Positions 34,139 through 43,780 are shown, counted from the stretch's first letter. The stretch: 64,000 nt of DNA from Christiangramia flava JLT2011 (GCF_001951155.1 NZ_CP016359.1:2442001-2506000); one strand, 5' to 3'. Notes: generated from the letters alone by a model not told the origin. A program made the numbers and translations.

Positions 34139-36388
34139 TTATTCATTATCTCTTCGAGGTTTTCTATCACCACGATTGTCACGACCACCTCGGTTATCTC
34201 TGCGATCACCACGGTTGTCACGATCCCCGCGATTGTTATCGCGGTTCCTGTCGCGATCACCTTCTTTACGCTCAGGGCGTGGAAGAAGCGCTTTTCTTGA
34301 AACCTTATCTTTTCTGGTCTTAGGATCAATTCCGAAGTACTTTACATCCAGCACATCACCAATATTTACCACATCGGTCACATCGTTGGTACGTTCCCAG
34401 GCCAGTTCAGAAATGTGAAGCAATACCTCGTTTCCAGGAGCTTCAACATATTCCACAACGGCACCGAAGTCTAGGACTTTGATCACTTTTACTTCATAAA
34501 CGCTACCTTTTTCAGGTTTGAAGGTAATGGCATCGATCTTGGCCAAAACTTTATCAATTCCTTCCTGGCTGGTTCCAAGAATTTCAACAATTCCTTCTTC
34601 CGTTTCAGGATCTTCGTTGATCACGATCTCCGTTTTGGTCTCTTTCTGTAGTTCCTGAATTACTTTTCCTCCAGGACCAATAAGTGCACCAATGTAATCT
34701 CCAGGAATTCTTCTGGTAATGATCTTTGGAGCATGAGCTTTCACGTTTTCTCTTGGTTCAGCGATCGTTTCAGTTAGTTTGCCTAAAATGTGCAATCTAC
34801 CGTCACGAGCCTGTTTAAGAGCGTTTACAAGAATTTCGTAAGAAAGTCCCTTGATCTTGATGTCCATTTGGCAGGCGGTAATACCTTCTTCCGTACCGGT
34901 AACTTTAAAGTCCATATCTCCCAGGTGATCCTCATCCCCCAGAATATCTGAAAGTACCGCGTAGTTATCTCCTTCAGAAATCAATCCCATTGCGATACCA
35001 GAAACTGGCTTTTTCAGCTGTACTCCAGAATCCATCAATGCCATCGTACCGGCACAAACAGTTGCCATAGAAGAAGAACCGTTAGATTCTAAAACTTCAG
35101 AAACAACACGTACAGTGTATGGGCAATCTGCCGGGATCATTCCTTTTAATGCTCGCTGAGCCAGGTTTCCGTGACCAATCTCACGTCTGGAAGTACCTCT
35201 AATTGGGTAAGCCTCACCGGTTGAGAATGGAGGGAAGTTATAGTGTAAATAGAATTTTTCTTCTCCCTGTTGCGTTGGAAGATCGATTTGGTTCGCTTCT
35301 CTTGAAGTACCAAGAGTTACGGTAGCAAGCGCCTGAGTTTCTCCTCTGGTAAAAACTGATGAACCATGTGGAGAAGGTAGGTAACCTACTTCACACCAGA
35401 TATCTCTGATGTCTGTAGTTTTACGGCCATCCAGACGGATGCCTTCATTCAACGTAAGGTCACGAACCGCTTTTTTATGCGCTGCGGCAAAATATCCGGA
35501 GATCATTTTACCTTTTTCTTCCAGCTCCTCTTCAGTGAACATAGCAAGAACTTCTTCTTTTAACTGAGAAAAGGCTTCGCTTCTTTCTTTTTTGCTGGTT
35601 CCTCCTTTGGCGATATCATAAGCTTTCTGGTAAGTGGCATCAAAAACTTTCTTTTCGATATCCTCATCAGTATCAGCTACTTCATATTCTCTGGTTTCTT
35701 TTTTACCGAAAGCTTCAGCCAGTTTTACCTGAGCGGCACACTGAACTTTAATGGCTTCATGGGCGAATTTGATCGCTTCAGCCATTTCCTCTTCTGAAAC
35801 CTCGTCCATTTCTCCTTCTACCATCATTACCGAGTCAGCCGAAGCACCAACCATCATATCGATGTCTGATTCTTCCAGTTGCTCCGCGCTTGGGTTGATG
35901 ACAAATTCCCCATTGATTCGAGCTACGCGAACTTCTGAAATCGGAGTTTCGAAAGGAATGTCTGAAAGCTGGATAGCGGCTGAAGCAGCAAGTCCGGCAA
36001 GCGCATCAGGCATCACATTATCATCATGAGACATCAGTTGGATCATCACCTGTGTCTCAAATTTGTAATCTTTAGGGAATAATGGTCTTAATACACGGTC
36101 TACCAAACGCATTACAAGGATCTCCTCGCTGCTCGGTCTGGCTTCTCTTTTGAAGTAACCGCCCGGGAATCTTCCTGCTGCGGCAAATTTTTCACGATAA
36201 TCGAGTGTTAACGGAAAGAAATCCATCGTGGTTGGGGTGTATGACGATACTACTGTACAAAGCAGCATGGCGTCTCCCATTCTAACAACAACCGACCCAT
36301 GGGCCTGTTTTGCTAATTTTCCGGTTTCGAGAGAAATGGTTCTACCATCTCCTAAATCGATAACCTCACTAAAAGTTTTTGGAATCAT
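34139..36388 (-). CDS. pnp: Polyribonucleotide nucleotidyltransferase
   Basis: 749 residues in the classic order: RNase PH domain 1, helical linker, RNase PH domain 2 (with [11 protein letters not shown] near residue 480), KH domain (G-A-L-I-G-P-G-G-K near 585) and S1 domain (about 640-705). The last 45 residues are an extra tail of Arg, Asp, Asn and Gly repeats, an unstructured RNA-binding-like extension. It degrades RNA phosphorolytically from the 3' end. It follows rpsO, the gene order also found in enterobacteria, but with a strong terminator between them. Confidence 0.96.
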   Translation of the reverse strand: MIPKTFSEVIDLGDGRTISLETGKLAKQAHGSVVVRMGDAMLLCTVVSSYTPTTMDFFPLTLDYREKFAAAGRFPGGYFKREARPSSEEILVMRLVDRVLRPLFPKDYKFETQVMIQLMSHDDNVMPDALAGLAASAAIQLSDIPFETPISEVRVARINGEFVINPSAEQLEESDIDMMVGASADSVMMVEGEMDEVSEEEMAEAIKFAHEAIKVQCAAQVKLAEAFGKKETREYEVADTDEDIEKKVFDATYQKAYDIAKGGTSKKERSEAFSQLKEEVLAMFTEEELEEKGKMISGYFAAAHKKAVRDLTLNEGIRLDGRKTTDIRDIWCEVGYLPSPHGSSVFTRGETQALATVTLGTSREANQIDLPTQQGEEKFYLHYNFPPFSTGEAYPIRGTSRREIGHGNLAQRALKGMIPADCPYTVRVVSEVLESNGSSSMATVCAGTMALMDSGVQLKKPVSGIAMGLISEGDNYAVLSDILGDEDHLGDMDFKVTGTEEGITACQMDIKIKGLSYEILVNALKQARDGRLHILGKLTETIAEPRENVKAHAPKIITRRIPGDYIGALIGPGGKVIQELQKETKTEIVINEDPETEEGIVEILGTSQEGIDKVLAKIDAITFKPEKGSVYEVKVIKVLDFGAVVEYVEAPGNEVLLHISELAWERTNDVTDVVNIGDVLDVKYFGIDPKTRKDKVSRKALLPRPERKEGDRDRNRDNNRGDRDNRGDRRDNRGGRDNRGDRKPRRDNE

Positions 36389-36562
36389 AATAATTTTGAA
36401 TGTTCGATCTGAATAACTTCACCAGATCATTTTTGTTATACAAAGGTCTCCGTCTTAACCGGACGGCCGGGTTGTTGTGTTGTGTGTAGTTGTGCCAGAC
36501 CAATGAAAAACTACCCTTTGGGCGACAATTTTTGAAACCTAAAATAGGTTGAAACAATATAT
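36389..36562 (-). promoter_or_regulatory. Long structured leader/promoter region of pnp
   Basis: 174 bp between the rpsO terminator and pnp. On the minus strand it has a CA-rich, probably unpaired tract (36471-36495) followed by a short hairpin with stem CCGTC/GACGG (36450-36466), then AT-rich sequence to the ATG. No Shine-Dalgarno and no clear -7 element were found. In enterobacteria PNPase controls its own leader; whether this leader does the same is unknown. Confidence 0.4.
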
Positions 36563-36587
36563 AAAAAAAGGGGGCACAAAGCCCCCT
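36563..36587 (-). terminator. Intrinsic terminator between rpsO and pnp
   Basis: A seven-base-pair stem AGGGGGC/GCCCCCT with a five-base loop (36569-36587), followed by Ts on the minus strand. It begins 6 bp after the rpsO stop and should strongly reduce read-through into pnp. Confidence 0.85.
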
Positions 36588-36592
36588 GAAAT

Positions 36593-36862
36593 TTATTTTC
36601 TTAGTCCAAGCTCTTTTACGATGGCTCGATACCTCATGATGTCTTTTTTCATCAGGTAATCCAAAAGACTTCTTCTTTTACCAACAAGTCTTACCAGTGA
36701 ACGCTCGGAGTTAAAATCTTTTCTGTTGCTCTTTAAATGCTCAGACAGGTGTGCAATTCTGTAAGTGAACAATGCAATCTGACCTTCTGCAGAACCGGTA
36801 TCGGTTTTACTTTTTCCGTGTTTTGCGAAGATCTCTTCTTTTTTTTCTTTAGCTAGATACAT
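36593..36862 (-). CDS. rpsO: 30S ribosomal protein S15
   Basis: 89 residues, the standard length, with the S15 signature L-T-x-x-I-x-x-L-S-E-H-L-type stretch (Y-R-I-A-H-L-S-E-H-L-K) and R-S-L-V-R-L-V-G-K-R-R-S-L-L-D-Y-L. It binds 16S rRNA in the central domain of the small subunit. It is separated from accD upstream by 110 bp and from pnp downstream by a terminator. Confidence 0.97.
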   Translation of the reverse strand: MYLAKEKKEEIFAKHGKSKTDTGSAEGQIALFTYRIAHLSEHLKSNRKDFNSERSLVRLVGKRRSLLDYLMKKDIMRYRAIVKELGLRK

Positions 36863-36972
36863 GCCAATATTATTTAAATGATTTTTATGTATTGAAAGTT
36901 TTTCTTTCAGTCGGCAAAGATACTACTAATTTCAGAATAACCTATCTTTTGGAAAGAATTATTCGGAAATGC

Positions 36973-37830
36973 CTAAGCTCTAACCGGTTGATTCTGAATA
37001 AGGTCTATGTAAAGATTGACTTTATTTTTCAATTCTGATCGTTTAACGATGAAATCCAGGAAGCCTTTTTCCAGTAGGAATTCTGAAGTCTGGAAATCCT
37101 TCGGAAGATCTTTTCCTGTGGTGTCCTTCACTACACGAGGCCCTGCAAACCCGATCAAAGCTCCAGGTTCAGAAATATTGATGTCTCCCAGCATGGCGAA
37201 AGAGGCTGTGGTTCCACCGGTTGTAGGATCTGTACAAAGCGAGATATAAGGTAGTTTCGCTTCTGCCAGCTGTGCCAGTTTTACAGAAGTTTTTGCCAGC
37301 TGCATCAAAGATAGTGCGGCTTCCTGCATCCTTGCGCCACCAGATTTGGAAATGATGATCAATGGTAGTTTGTGTTTAATGGCATAATCTGCAGCGCGGG
37401 CAATTTTCTCACCAACGACAGATCCCATACTTCCTCCAACGAATTTGAAATCCATACAGGCGATCACAACATCCTTTCCTTTGGATTTTCCAACGGCACA
37501 ACGAACCGCGTCTTTAAGACCGGTTTTTTCCTGCGCAGCCTTCAAACGATCGGTGTATTTTTTGGTGTCCTCGAACTTTAACGGATCTTTGGCGGTCATG
37601 CCTTTGTCCAGTTCCTTGAACTTGTTGTCATCAAATAAGATCTGGAAGTATTCGTTGCTGCCAATGCGCACGTGGTAACCATCTTCCGGACTTACATAAA
37701 AGTTACTTTCCAACTGTTCGGCATCTACAATCTTCCCGGTTGGCGATTTATACCATAAACCTTTTGGTACATCCTTTTTTTCTTCAGTTGGGGTTTGAAT
37801 CCCTTTTTGTGTTCTTTTAAACCAAGCCAT
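36973..37830 (-). CDS. accD: Acetyl-CoA carboxylase carboxyltransferase subunit beta, without zinc-ribbon cysteines
   Basis: 285 residues from the ATG at 37828-37830, which gives the family start M-A-W-F-K-R; an ATG three codons upstream is less likely. The carboxyltransferase domain is complete, with S-G-G-A-R-M-Q-E and T-T-G-G-T-T-A-S-F. The N-terminal zinc ribbon keeps its framework (W26-Y-K and V46-S-P) but all four metal cysteines are replaced, by S29, G32, S47 and D50. It makes malonyl-CoA with AccA, neither accA nor accBC being in this window. A strong terminator hairpin ends about 20 bp before its start codon. Confidence 0.95.
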   Translation of the reverse strand: MAWFKRTQKGIQTPTEEKKDVPKGLWYKSPTGKIVDAEQLESNFYVSPEDGYHVRIGSNEYFQILFDDNKFKELDKGMTAKDPLKFEDTKKYTDRLKAAQEKTGLKDAVRCAVGKSKGKDVVIACMDFKFVGGSMGSVVGEKIARAADYAIKHKLPLIIISKSGGARMQEAALSLMQLAKTSVKLAQLAEAKLPYISLCTDPTTGGTTASFAMLGDINISEPGALIGFAGPRVVKDTTGKDLPKDFQTSEFLLEKGFLDFIVKRSELKNKVNLYIDLIQNQPVRA

Positions 37831-37850
37831 TTCCTTCATTTGTTTTCAAT

Positions 37851-37889
37851 AAAAAACAGTCTTTCTATTTGGTAAGAAAGACTGTTTTT
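37851..37889 (-). terminator. Strong terminator-like hairpin between fbaA and accD
   Basis: Arms of about fifteen bases, with core AACAGTCTTTCT/AGAAAGACTGTT, enclose an eight-base loop, and the minus transcript ends in a U-run. It occupies most of the 68-bp gap between fbaA and accD, leaving about 20 bases before accD. Confidence 0.8.
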
Positions 37890-37898
37890 ACAATGATT

Positions 37899-38966
37899 TT
37901 ATAAAGTATTTACGTTGTTGAGATCTTCAAAAGCCTTTTTTAAACGAGCTTTGAAAGTCAGTTCTCCTTCACGTACCCATTTACGTGGGTCATAATATTT
38001 TTTATTCGGTACATCTTCTCCATCAGGGTTTCCAATCTGAGCCGCCAAATAATCTTTTTTGCTACCCATGTAGTCCCTGATTCCTTCAAGATATGCATAT
38101 TGAAGATCGGTGTCGATATTCATTTTAATCACACCGTATCCAATCGCCTCGCGAATTTCTTCAACGGTAGAACCACTTCCGCCGTGGAAAACGAAATCGA
38201 TATGGTTTTCTTCAACCTTATATTTTTCAGTAATATATTCCTGAGAATTTTTCAGGATTTTTGGAGTGAGCTTTACGTTTCCAGGTTTGTATACACCATG
38301 CACGTTCCCGAATGCCGCGGCAATGGTGAACTGGTCGCTTACTTTACTCAATTCTTCGTAGGCATACGCCACTTCTTCAGGTTGTGTATAGAGTTTGGAA
38401 GAATCTACATCTGTATTGTCCACACCATCTTCTTCACCTCCGGTAATTCCTAATTCGATTTCCAGAGTCATGCCCATTTTAGACATTCTTTCCAGGTATT
38501 TTTTGCAAATCTCCATATTCTCTTCGATAGATTCTTCAGAAAGATCGATCATGTGAGAGCTGTAAAGTGGTTTCCCGTGGAGTTCAAAATGTTTTTCACT
38601 GGCATCCAGTAAACCATCGATCCATGGAAGCAATTTTTTTGCGCAGTGATCGGTATGCATGATCACTGTTGCACCATAAGCTTTTGCCATTTCATGCACG
38701 TGTTTCGCTCCGGCAACAGCACCCAAAATAGCTGCTTTTTCATTTTCATTAGAAAGCCCTTTCCCAGCGTTGAACTGAGCGCCACCATTAGAAAACTGGA
38801 TGATAACCGGCGAATTAAGTTCTGCGGCTGTTTCCAGAACCGCGTTGATGCTACTTGAACCAATTACGTTAACTGCCGGAATCGCAAAACCCTTTTCTTT
38901 GGCATAATTGAATATTTCCTGTACTTCTTTTCCCGTGGCTACACCAGGTTTAATGTTGTGACTCAT
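37899..38966 (-). CDS. fbaA: Class II fructose-bisphosphate aldolase
   Basis: 355 residues of the class IIA type. The zinc-binding H-T-D-H-C motif is near residue 110, and later metal and phosphate-binding stretches (H-G-G-S-G-S-T near 270, M-N-I-D-T-D-L-Q) are intact. It catalyses the reversible aldol cleavage of fructose 1,6-bisphosphate in glycolysis and gluconeogenesis. A TATTTTTG -7 element lies 23 bp before its ATG. The gene is followed by the hairpin and accD. Confidence 0.96.
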   Translation of the reverse strand: MSHNIKPGVATGKEVQEIFNYAKEKGFAIPAVNVIGSSSINAVLETAAELNSPVIIQFSNGGAQFNAGKGLSNENEKAAILGAVAGAKHVHEMAKAYGATVIMHTDHCAKKLLPWIDGLLDASEKHFELHGKPLYSSHMIDLSEESIEENMEICKKYLERMSKMGMTLEIELGITGGEEDGVDNTDVDSSKLYTQPEEVAYAYEELSKVSDQFTIAAAFGNVHGVYKPGNVKLTPKILKNSQEYITEKYKVEENHIDFVFHGGSGSTVEEIREAIGYGVIKMNIDTDLQYAYLEGIRDYMGSKKDYLAAQIGNPDGEDVPNKKYYDPRKWVREGELTFKARLKKAFEDLNNVNTL

Positions 38967-38988
38967 AGTTTAAGTTGAATTAGGTTTA

Positions 38989-38996
38989 CAAAAATA
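38989..38996 (-). promoter_or_regulatory. TAnnTTTG -7 element of fbaA
   Basis: TATTTTTG on the minus strand, a perfect TAnnTTTG, ends 22 bp before the fbaA ATG. No TTG is present at the usual distance, so only the -7 half is supported. Confidence 0.45.
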
Positions 38997-39011
38997 GGAA
39001 AATAAACTGGC

Positions 39012-41573
39012 TTAAAAAGGATAATTGATCCCTACATTATATACCGCGTTGTTGAAGTTGTAATCTCTGAACCAGCGATCTCCGGCTGGCAGGGCCGGAT
39101 TGTAGGTTTTGAAGCCCACATCAAAGCGCAATACGAAGAAATCAAAGTCGTAGCGTATCCCGAAACCAGAACCTACGGCGAGTTCGGTGAGGTCTTTAAT
39201 CCCGTCAAAAGTATAATCGCTGTATCGAGTATTGTCAAGCACATTCCAGATATTTCCTACATCAACAAATAGTGCTCCCTTAAAAGCTTCGTATAATCCA
39301 AACCGATATTCCCCGTTGAAGGCCAGTTTCATATTGGCTTCATTGAACTCCAGCCTGCTGCCGCTACTTCCCGGGCCCAAATCATAGGCCTGCCAGGCAC
39401 GGTTGTCATTGGGTCCTCCGGCGAAAAAAGTCTTCGAGATCGGGATACTGTTAGAATTTCCATACGGAATGGCAATTCCGCCAAAACCTCTAACGGCGAT
39501 CACATTTTCGTGCCCCAGGTCCCAGTGTTTGATCAGGTCGATCTCAGTCTTGACATACTGCGAAAAAGCCACACCCATAACTTCTGACTGTCCCTGTTCG
39601 TTCTTCTGAAAATTTGCCAGGTCAGACACGGCAGAAAGAATATTCCCGGCCGTTTCAATCTTAAAGCGGAAGCGCGTGAATTCCTGGTCGTACAAACTTT
39701 CCTTGGTGTTCCATAAGTACGTGTAATTCGTGGCAAAGATCAGGTTGTTTTGCGTAAGGCGGAATTTTCGCTGTGCAATGTCCACCACATTGAAATATTC
39801 TTCTTCGGAAAGACCTAAAACGCCAGGTTGGCCATTCTGGACTACCTGAATGAACTCATCGGCTTCATCAGGGATTTCCAAAACCGGTTCTGCGGAAGTA
39901 TCATTAAACTGAAAACTGCTGTTCCTGGCCAGATTGTTCAGTTCATCAAAGGAATTTCGGTAAACGTTGAAATAATTGCCAATATTCAGGTTTCGTACGT
40001 ACTGTATATTCAGCAGGTCCAGGCTGTTAGTGAGTTTCTTGTTTGGCGTCCACTCATAATTCAGAATTCCTGAAAATGTTTGTTTGTCCAACCCGATATT
40101 CCGCTGGGAACTGATTCCCAGACTCATGTTGGTAAAGGGGTTGAAGTGCTTCGGAATAAATTTTTCCGTATTGAATGGGAGAAAGATCCTCGGGAAAGAC
40201 AATTTTGCATCGGCTCCAACTTCAGTTATATCGAAAAACTGGTTTTGATTAGCGCTTTTTGCCGCATCTGCGGAAGAACCAATACTTCCGGTTCCGGAAA
40301 TTTCAAAGTTTTCAGCCCTTCCGAATAGATTCCGAATCAGAAATGAGCCCCCGAAACCAATTCCGAATTTCTGAATATTACTTTGATAGACATCCAGGTC
40401 AAAACCGAGGGAATATTTGGGCTGCGGAGACAGGAAAATGTTACTCACCAGGTCGGTCCCGCTGGAATCGGCCGGGTCTGGAATGAACTGGATATTAGGA
40501 TATTTAAAATTCCTCAGGGAATTGATACGGTTATAGGTTCGGGTTCTGTCGAGATCGCTGTACACCGAGCCGGGTTTAATGAAAACGGCATCTGTGACTG
40601 CCTCAGGTTTGTATTCCATGGCATCGAAAGAATAGATGGAATATCCGTTCACATTTACCGAATCGGCGATGGGTTTGTCCCGGTTGGCATACGTGTAATC
40701 TGTAAAAATGTTGACCTTGCTTATTTTGTGAATCTTGAAGGGCTCAGTGACGCTGTCGTTCACACCGTTTCTCCGGTTCTTGATGATGAGAGTGGTGCCA
40801 ATGCGATGATTAGTGTTTATAGTGTCGGCATCGAAGGAAATGAATTCCTGATCGAAATCATAAACTCCATTGTTTCGGAAAATCTCCGTCAACCGGTCTC
40901 TTTCATCATTAAAATCCAGCGTGTTGTATTGCACGCCTTCTTTGATCAGGCTTTCCGCTTCGTGTAACTGGTACAATGAATCAAGTGCGGGTGAAGAAAT
41001 GAGTGTTTCCAAGCTGTCTATCACGTAAGGTTTGTGCGTGGTGATCGTGTATTCCACGAGGGCTCTTTTGGGTTTTTCGGCAGGAATGATCTTATAATCA
41101 CCTTCCACGTTGAACCAGCCATTATTCCAATACCAGGACTTCAGTCGTTCCAGAGATTTTTCGGTGTCTTCGCGGCTTACGATCACGGGTTCCTCGCCGG
41201 TTCTTTTGATCCATTGGTTGAACTCCAATTTAGAATGCAGGAAGCGCTCGTACTGTTTCTTGGAAAGCAGCCCAATCATGAACCGCTGTTTGGTACTGTC
41301 TACAATATATTTTTGATAAAGAATACTATCTATTTTTGGCCGGGCCAGGTTGTAAAAATGCAATCTCAAGGGAATTCCAAGAAATCTCGTGTTTGGTTCC
41401 TGGTAAATCTGGTTCAGAATACGTTCTTCGCGAATGCGCTCCCCGTTGGTGATCAGCTCGTTTTCAGTTAAAAGATTCTGGTTTGGCTCCAAACGTTTGA
41501 CGGCGTTGCATCCAAAGAGCAGAAAAAGAAGGGAAAAAAGTAATATTTTTGCGGGTAGCCGTTTCAAACACAA
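39012..41573 (-). CDS. tamL: TamL: BamA/TamA-family outer-membrane assembly lipoprotein
   Basis: 853 residues. The N-terminus is a lipoprotein signal with C22 in L-F-G-C; POTRA-like repeats follow (about residues 25-330), then a 16-strand-type surface-antigen barrel ending in aromatic I-N-Y-P-F. A lipidated BamA/TamA relative is the form called TamL in Bacteroidota, partner of TamB in moving proteins into the outer membrane. No ATG fits: the frame opens with TTG at 41571-41573 (a second TTG lies six bases on). The promoter at 41586-41615 would give a leader of only a few bases. Confidence 0.88.
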   Translation of the reverse strand: MCLKRLPAKILLFSLLFLLFGCNAVKRLEPNQNLLTENELITNGERIREERILNQIYQEPNTRFLGIPLRLHFYNLARPKIDSILYQKYIVDSTKQRFMIGLLSKKQYERFLHSKLEFNQWIKRTGEEPVIVSREDTEKSLERLKSWYWNNGWFNVEGDYKIIPAEKPKRALVEYTITTHKPYVIDSLETLISSPALDSLYQLHEAESLIKEGVQYNTLDFNDERDRLTEIFRNNGVYDFDQEFISFDADTINTNHRIGTTLIIKNRRNGVNDSVTEPFKIHKISKVNIFTDYTYANRDKPIADSVNVNGYSIYSFDAMEYKPEAVTDAVFIKPGSVYSDLDRTRTYNRINSLRNFKYPNIQFIPDPADSSGTDLVSNIFLSPQPKYSLGFDLDVYQSNIQKFGIGFGGSFLIRNLFGRAENFEISGTGSIGSSADAAKSANQNQFFDITEVGADAKLSFPRIFLPFNTEKFIPKHFNPFTNMSLGISSQRNIGLDKQTFSGILNYEWTPNKKLTNSLDLLNIQYVRNLNIGNYFNVYRNSFDELNNLARNSSFQFNDTSAEPVLEIPDEADEFIQVVQNGQPGVLGLSEEEYFNVVDIAQRKFRLTQNNLIFATNYTYLWNTKESLYDQEFTRFRFKIETAGNILSAVSDLANFQKNEQGQSEVMGVAFSQYVKTEIDLIKHWDLGHENVIAVRGFGGIAIPYGNSNSIPISKTFFAGGPNDNRAWQAYDLGPGSSGSRLEFNEANMKLAFNGEYRFGLYEAFKGALFVDVGNIWNVLDNTRYSDYTFDGIKDLTELAVGSGFGIRYDFDFFVLRFDVGFKTYNPALPAGDRWFRDYNFNNAVYNVGINYPF

Positions 41574-41585
41574 ATATTAAAGCCT

Positions 41586-41615
41586 CAAAAATACATTTTT
41601 TGCATGGTTACCAAA
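41586..41615 (-). promoter_or_regulatory. Promoter of tamL overlapping the trmH-type start
   Basis: On the minus strand TTTG (41612-41615) and TATTTTTG (41586-41593) are separated by 18 bp, within the flavobacterial TTG-N17-23-TAnnTTTG range. The -33 half lies inside the first codons of the divergent methyltransferase gene (ATG at 41604). Confidence 0.55.
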
Positions 41616-42341
41616 AACCAGATCAAGTTAATAAAAAGCCTTTCTCGTAAAAAAAACCGCGACCAGAATAAATTGTTCGTGGTGGAAGGGACCAAAAGCA
41701 TCAGCGAATTTCTAAAAGCGGGTTTTAAGCCCCGGCTGTTATTCGCTACTCATCACAACGAGGCCTGGCCGGAACATATTGTAACCGATGAACGGGAACT
41801 GCGGAAAATCTCTTTTCTGAAAAACCCTTCCGGAAGTCTGGCGGTATTTGAAATCCCTGAAACATTAGCATTTGAACAAAAAGAGCTTACGTTGGTGCTG
41901 GATGGAATTCAGGATCCCGGTAACCTGGGTACGATCATCCGGTTGTGTGACTGGTTCGGTATTGAATTTCTGGTTTGCTCTCGAGATACTGCCGATTGTT
42001 TCAACCCGAAAGTGGTTCAATCCAGTATGGGGTCGCTGGCGAGGGTTGAGGTGGTGTATACCGATCTTAAATATTTTCTGCAAGAACAACAGGCGGTTTC
42101 TTATGGAGCCTTGCTGGAGGGAGAAAATGTGTATCAAACAGGCCTTTCAGAAAAAGCAGTTCTGGTAATGGGAAATGAAGGAAAGGGGATTAGTCCTGAA
42201 ATTGCAGAAATCATGGATAAAAAAATTCATATTCCGCAATTCGGTGTAGATCAGGAAACCGAAAGTCTCAATGTAGCTACGGCGACTGCTATTCTATTAA
42301 GCGAATTCCGAAGAGGACGGTTTACTGGAAAACAAAATTAA
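41604..42341 (+). CDS. TrmH/SpoU-family RNA 2'-O-methyltransferase
   Basis: 245 residues with an N-terminal substrate-binding part (K-L-F-V-V-E-G-T-K-S) and a C-terminal SPOUT domain carrying the three family motifs: D-G-I-Q-D-P-G-N-L-G-T-I-I-R, M-G-N-E-G-K-G-I, and P-x-x-G-V-x-x-E-T-E-S-L-N-V-A-T-A. It methylates rRNA or tRNA with S-adenosylmethionine; the target is not determined (RlmB- or TrmH-like both possible). Only 30 bp separate it from tamL on the other strand, and its 3' end overlaps porT by 20 bp. Confidence 0.92.
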   Translation: MVTKNQIKLIKSLSRKKNRDQNKLFVVEGTKSISEFLKAGFKPRLLFATHHNEAWPEHIVTDERELRKISFLKNPSGSLAVFEIPETLAFEQKELTLVLDGIQDPGNLGTIIRLCDWFGIEFLVCSRDTADCFNPKVVQSSMGSLARVEVVYTDLKYFLQEQQAVSYGALLEGENVYQTGLSEKAVLVMGNEGKGISPEIAEIMDKKIHIPQFGVDQETESLNVATATAILLSEFRRGRFTGKQN

Positions 42342-43029
42342 GAAAAACGCCTCGAGACATCATTTTGTCTACGTTACCTGTATAGATACTATTAGGGTCA
42401 GCATCCCTGATGAGTTCATCGTTGATCGCGAAAACGCCGCGAAGGGAAGGGCTTAATTTGAAGTAATACAGGTAAAGGTCAATTCCGAAGCCGATCTCAT
42501 AGTAATAGGAATTGGTGGTCATGCGAAACTGGCCTGCGCTATTATCGTCGGGGTTATTCTCGTTACTGCTGAGGTTGATGGATGTAGAAACACCACCAAC
42601 CAGGAATGGCCTGAAATTATTCAGCCTGTTCGCGTTGAATTTTACCAGTAGGGGAATGTGCACATAAGTTGAATTGATCTCCCGGTAGGTATTGGCATCA
42701 GCTTTGACAGCCTGGTAGCCGCGGGTGTTGAAGCTCACTCCCGGCTCGAGTCTCAGGTCAAAATTATGACTGAGCTTCAGATTTCCTACCAGACCCACAT
42801 TAAAACCGATTCGTTTTTCTACCCGGAAATCCTGACCGGTCACATAATCCGAGTTATACTCTTTGTAATCAAAATTGAAATCGTAGGTGTTCAACCCCAG
42901 GAAATACCCCCATGACCAGCGTTGCTGATCGAAGTTTTGCTGGTTCATAATGCTTTCCCCAGAAAATAGCTGGGCATGCATGGCGTTGAGTCCCGCCAGA
43001 AGCAGGAAGATGGTTAAGATTTTTTTCAT
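42322..43029 (-). CDS. porT: PorT family type IX secretion/gliding motility protein
   Basis: 235 residues from the ATG at 43027-43029, chosen because it directly precedes the signal peptide (M-K-K-I-L-T-I-F, cleavage near M-H-A-Q); upstream codons overlap ubiE. The rest is an outer-membrane beta-barrel of the PorT/SprT type (W-G-Y-F-L-G-L-N near the N-terminus, P-L-L-V-K-F in the middle). PorT is required for T9SS in Porphyromonas and Flavobacterium, matching the three T9SS-dependent proteins in this window. It is 4 bp after ubiE/menG, a common Bacteroidota pairing. Confidence 0.87.
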   Translation of the reverse strand: MKKILTIFLLLAGLNAMHAQLFSGESIMNQQNFDQQRWSWGYFLGLNTYDFNFDYKEYNSDYVTGQDFRVEKRIGFNVGLVGNLKLSHNFDLRLEPGVSFNTRGYQAVKADANTYREINSTYVHIPLLVKFNANRLNNFRPFLVGGVSTSINLSSNENNPDDNSAGQFRMTTNSYYYEIGFGIDLYLYYFKLSPSLRGVFAINDELIRDADPNSIYTGNVDKMMSRGVFLNFVFQ

Positions 43030-43033
43030 AGTA

Positions 43034-43765
43034 TTACTTTGAAGCAATATATATGGTTGATACGCCAAATGTTTGGGGCAAATCTTTTATATCTATAAAC
43101 CCGGTTTTCTGTAAAATATTGTTGAAGGCCTCACCGTAGGGAAAATTTGCGGCACTTTCACTAAGATACGAATAGGCATCTTTATCTTTTGAAAATAGTT
43201 TTCCGATTAATGGCAGGATCGCCCCGGAATAGACCTGGTAACCCTGTTTGAACGGAAATTTAGTAGGAACGGAGGTCTCCAGAACCACGAAAATTCCACC
43301 TGGCTTCAGAACGCGCTGAATCTCAGAAAGACCTTTTTCAAGATCTTCAAAATTTCTAACGCCAAAAGCCACAGTGATGGCATCAAAAGAATCATTTTCG
43401 AATGGCAAAGCTTCCGAATCTCCCTGAACCATTTCTATACGACTATCGAGGTCTTTTCGGTCAATCTTTTTCCTTCCTTCCCGAAGCATCCCTTCGGAAA
43501 GATCCAGACCAATGATCTTTGGTGCATTGGTCTCTTCAGCCATTTGAATGGCAAGGTCACCAGTACCTGTCGCGATATCCAGAATGGTTTCGGGTTTGGT
43601 AGCTGCCACTGCCTGCACCACCTTCTTTCTCCATGAAACATCTGTTCCCAGGGAAATAACACGGTTCAAACCATCGTAATTTCCCGAAATATTATCGAAC
43701 ATCTGTTCTACCTGCTTCTTCTTGGTAAGCTCAGAATCCTTATAAGGGGTTACCTTTTTACCCAT
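43034..43765 (-). CDS. ubiE: Demethylmenaquinone methyltransferase
   Basis: 243 residues from the ATG at 43763-43765. Class I methyltransferase with SAM motif D-I-A-T-G-T-G-D near residue 60 and the UbiE signatures [11 protein letters not shown] and R-V-L-K-P-G-G-I-F. In Bacteroidota, which use menaquinone, it methylates demethylmenaquinone, so menG is an equally suitable name. It is the first gene of the ubiE-porT pair; a TATCTTTG -7 element precedes it. Confidence 0.95.
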   Translation of the reverse strand: MGKKVTPYKDSELTKKKQVEQMFDNISGNYDGLNRVISLGTDVSWRKKVVQAVAATKPETILDIATGTGDLAIQMAEETNAPKIIGLDLSEGMLREGRKKIDRKDLDSRIEMVQGDSEALPFENDSFDAITVAFGVRNFEDLEKGLSEIQRVLKPGGIFVVLETSVPTKFPFKQGYQVYSGAILPLIGKLFSKDKDAYSYLSESAANFPYGEAFNNILQKTGFIDIKDLPQTFGVSTIYIASK

Positions 43766-43780
43766 ATAAAAAATTTGCTT

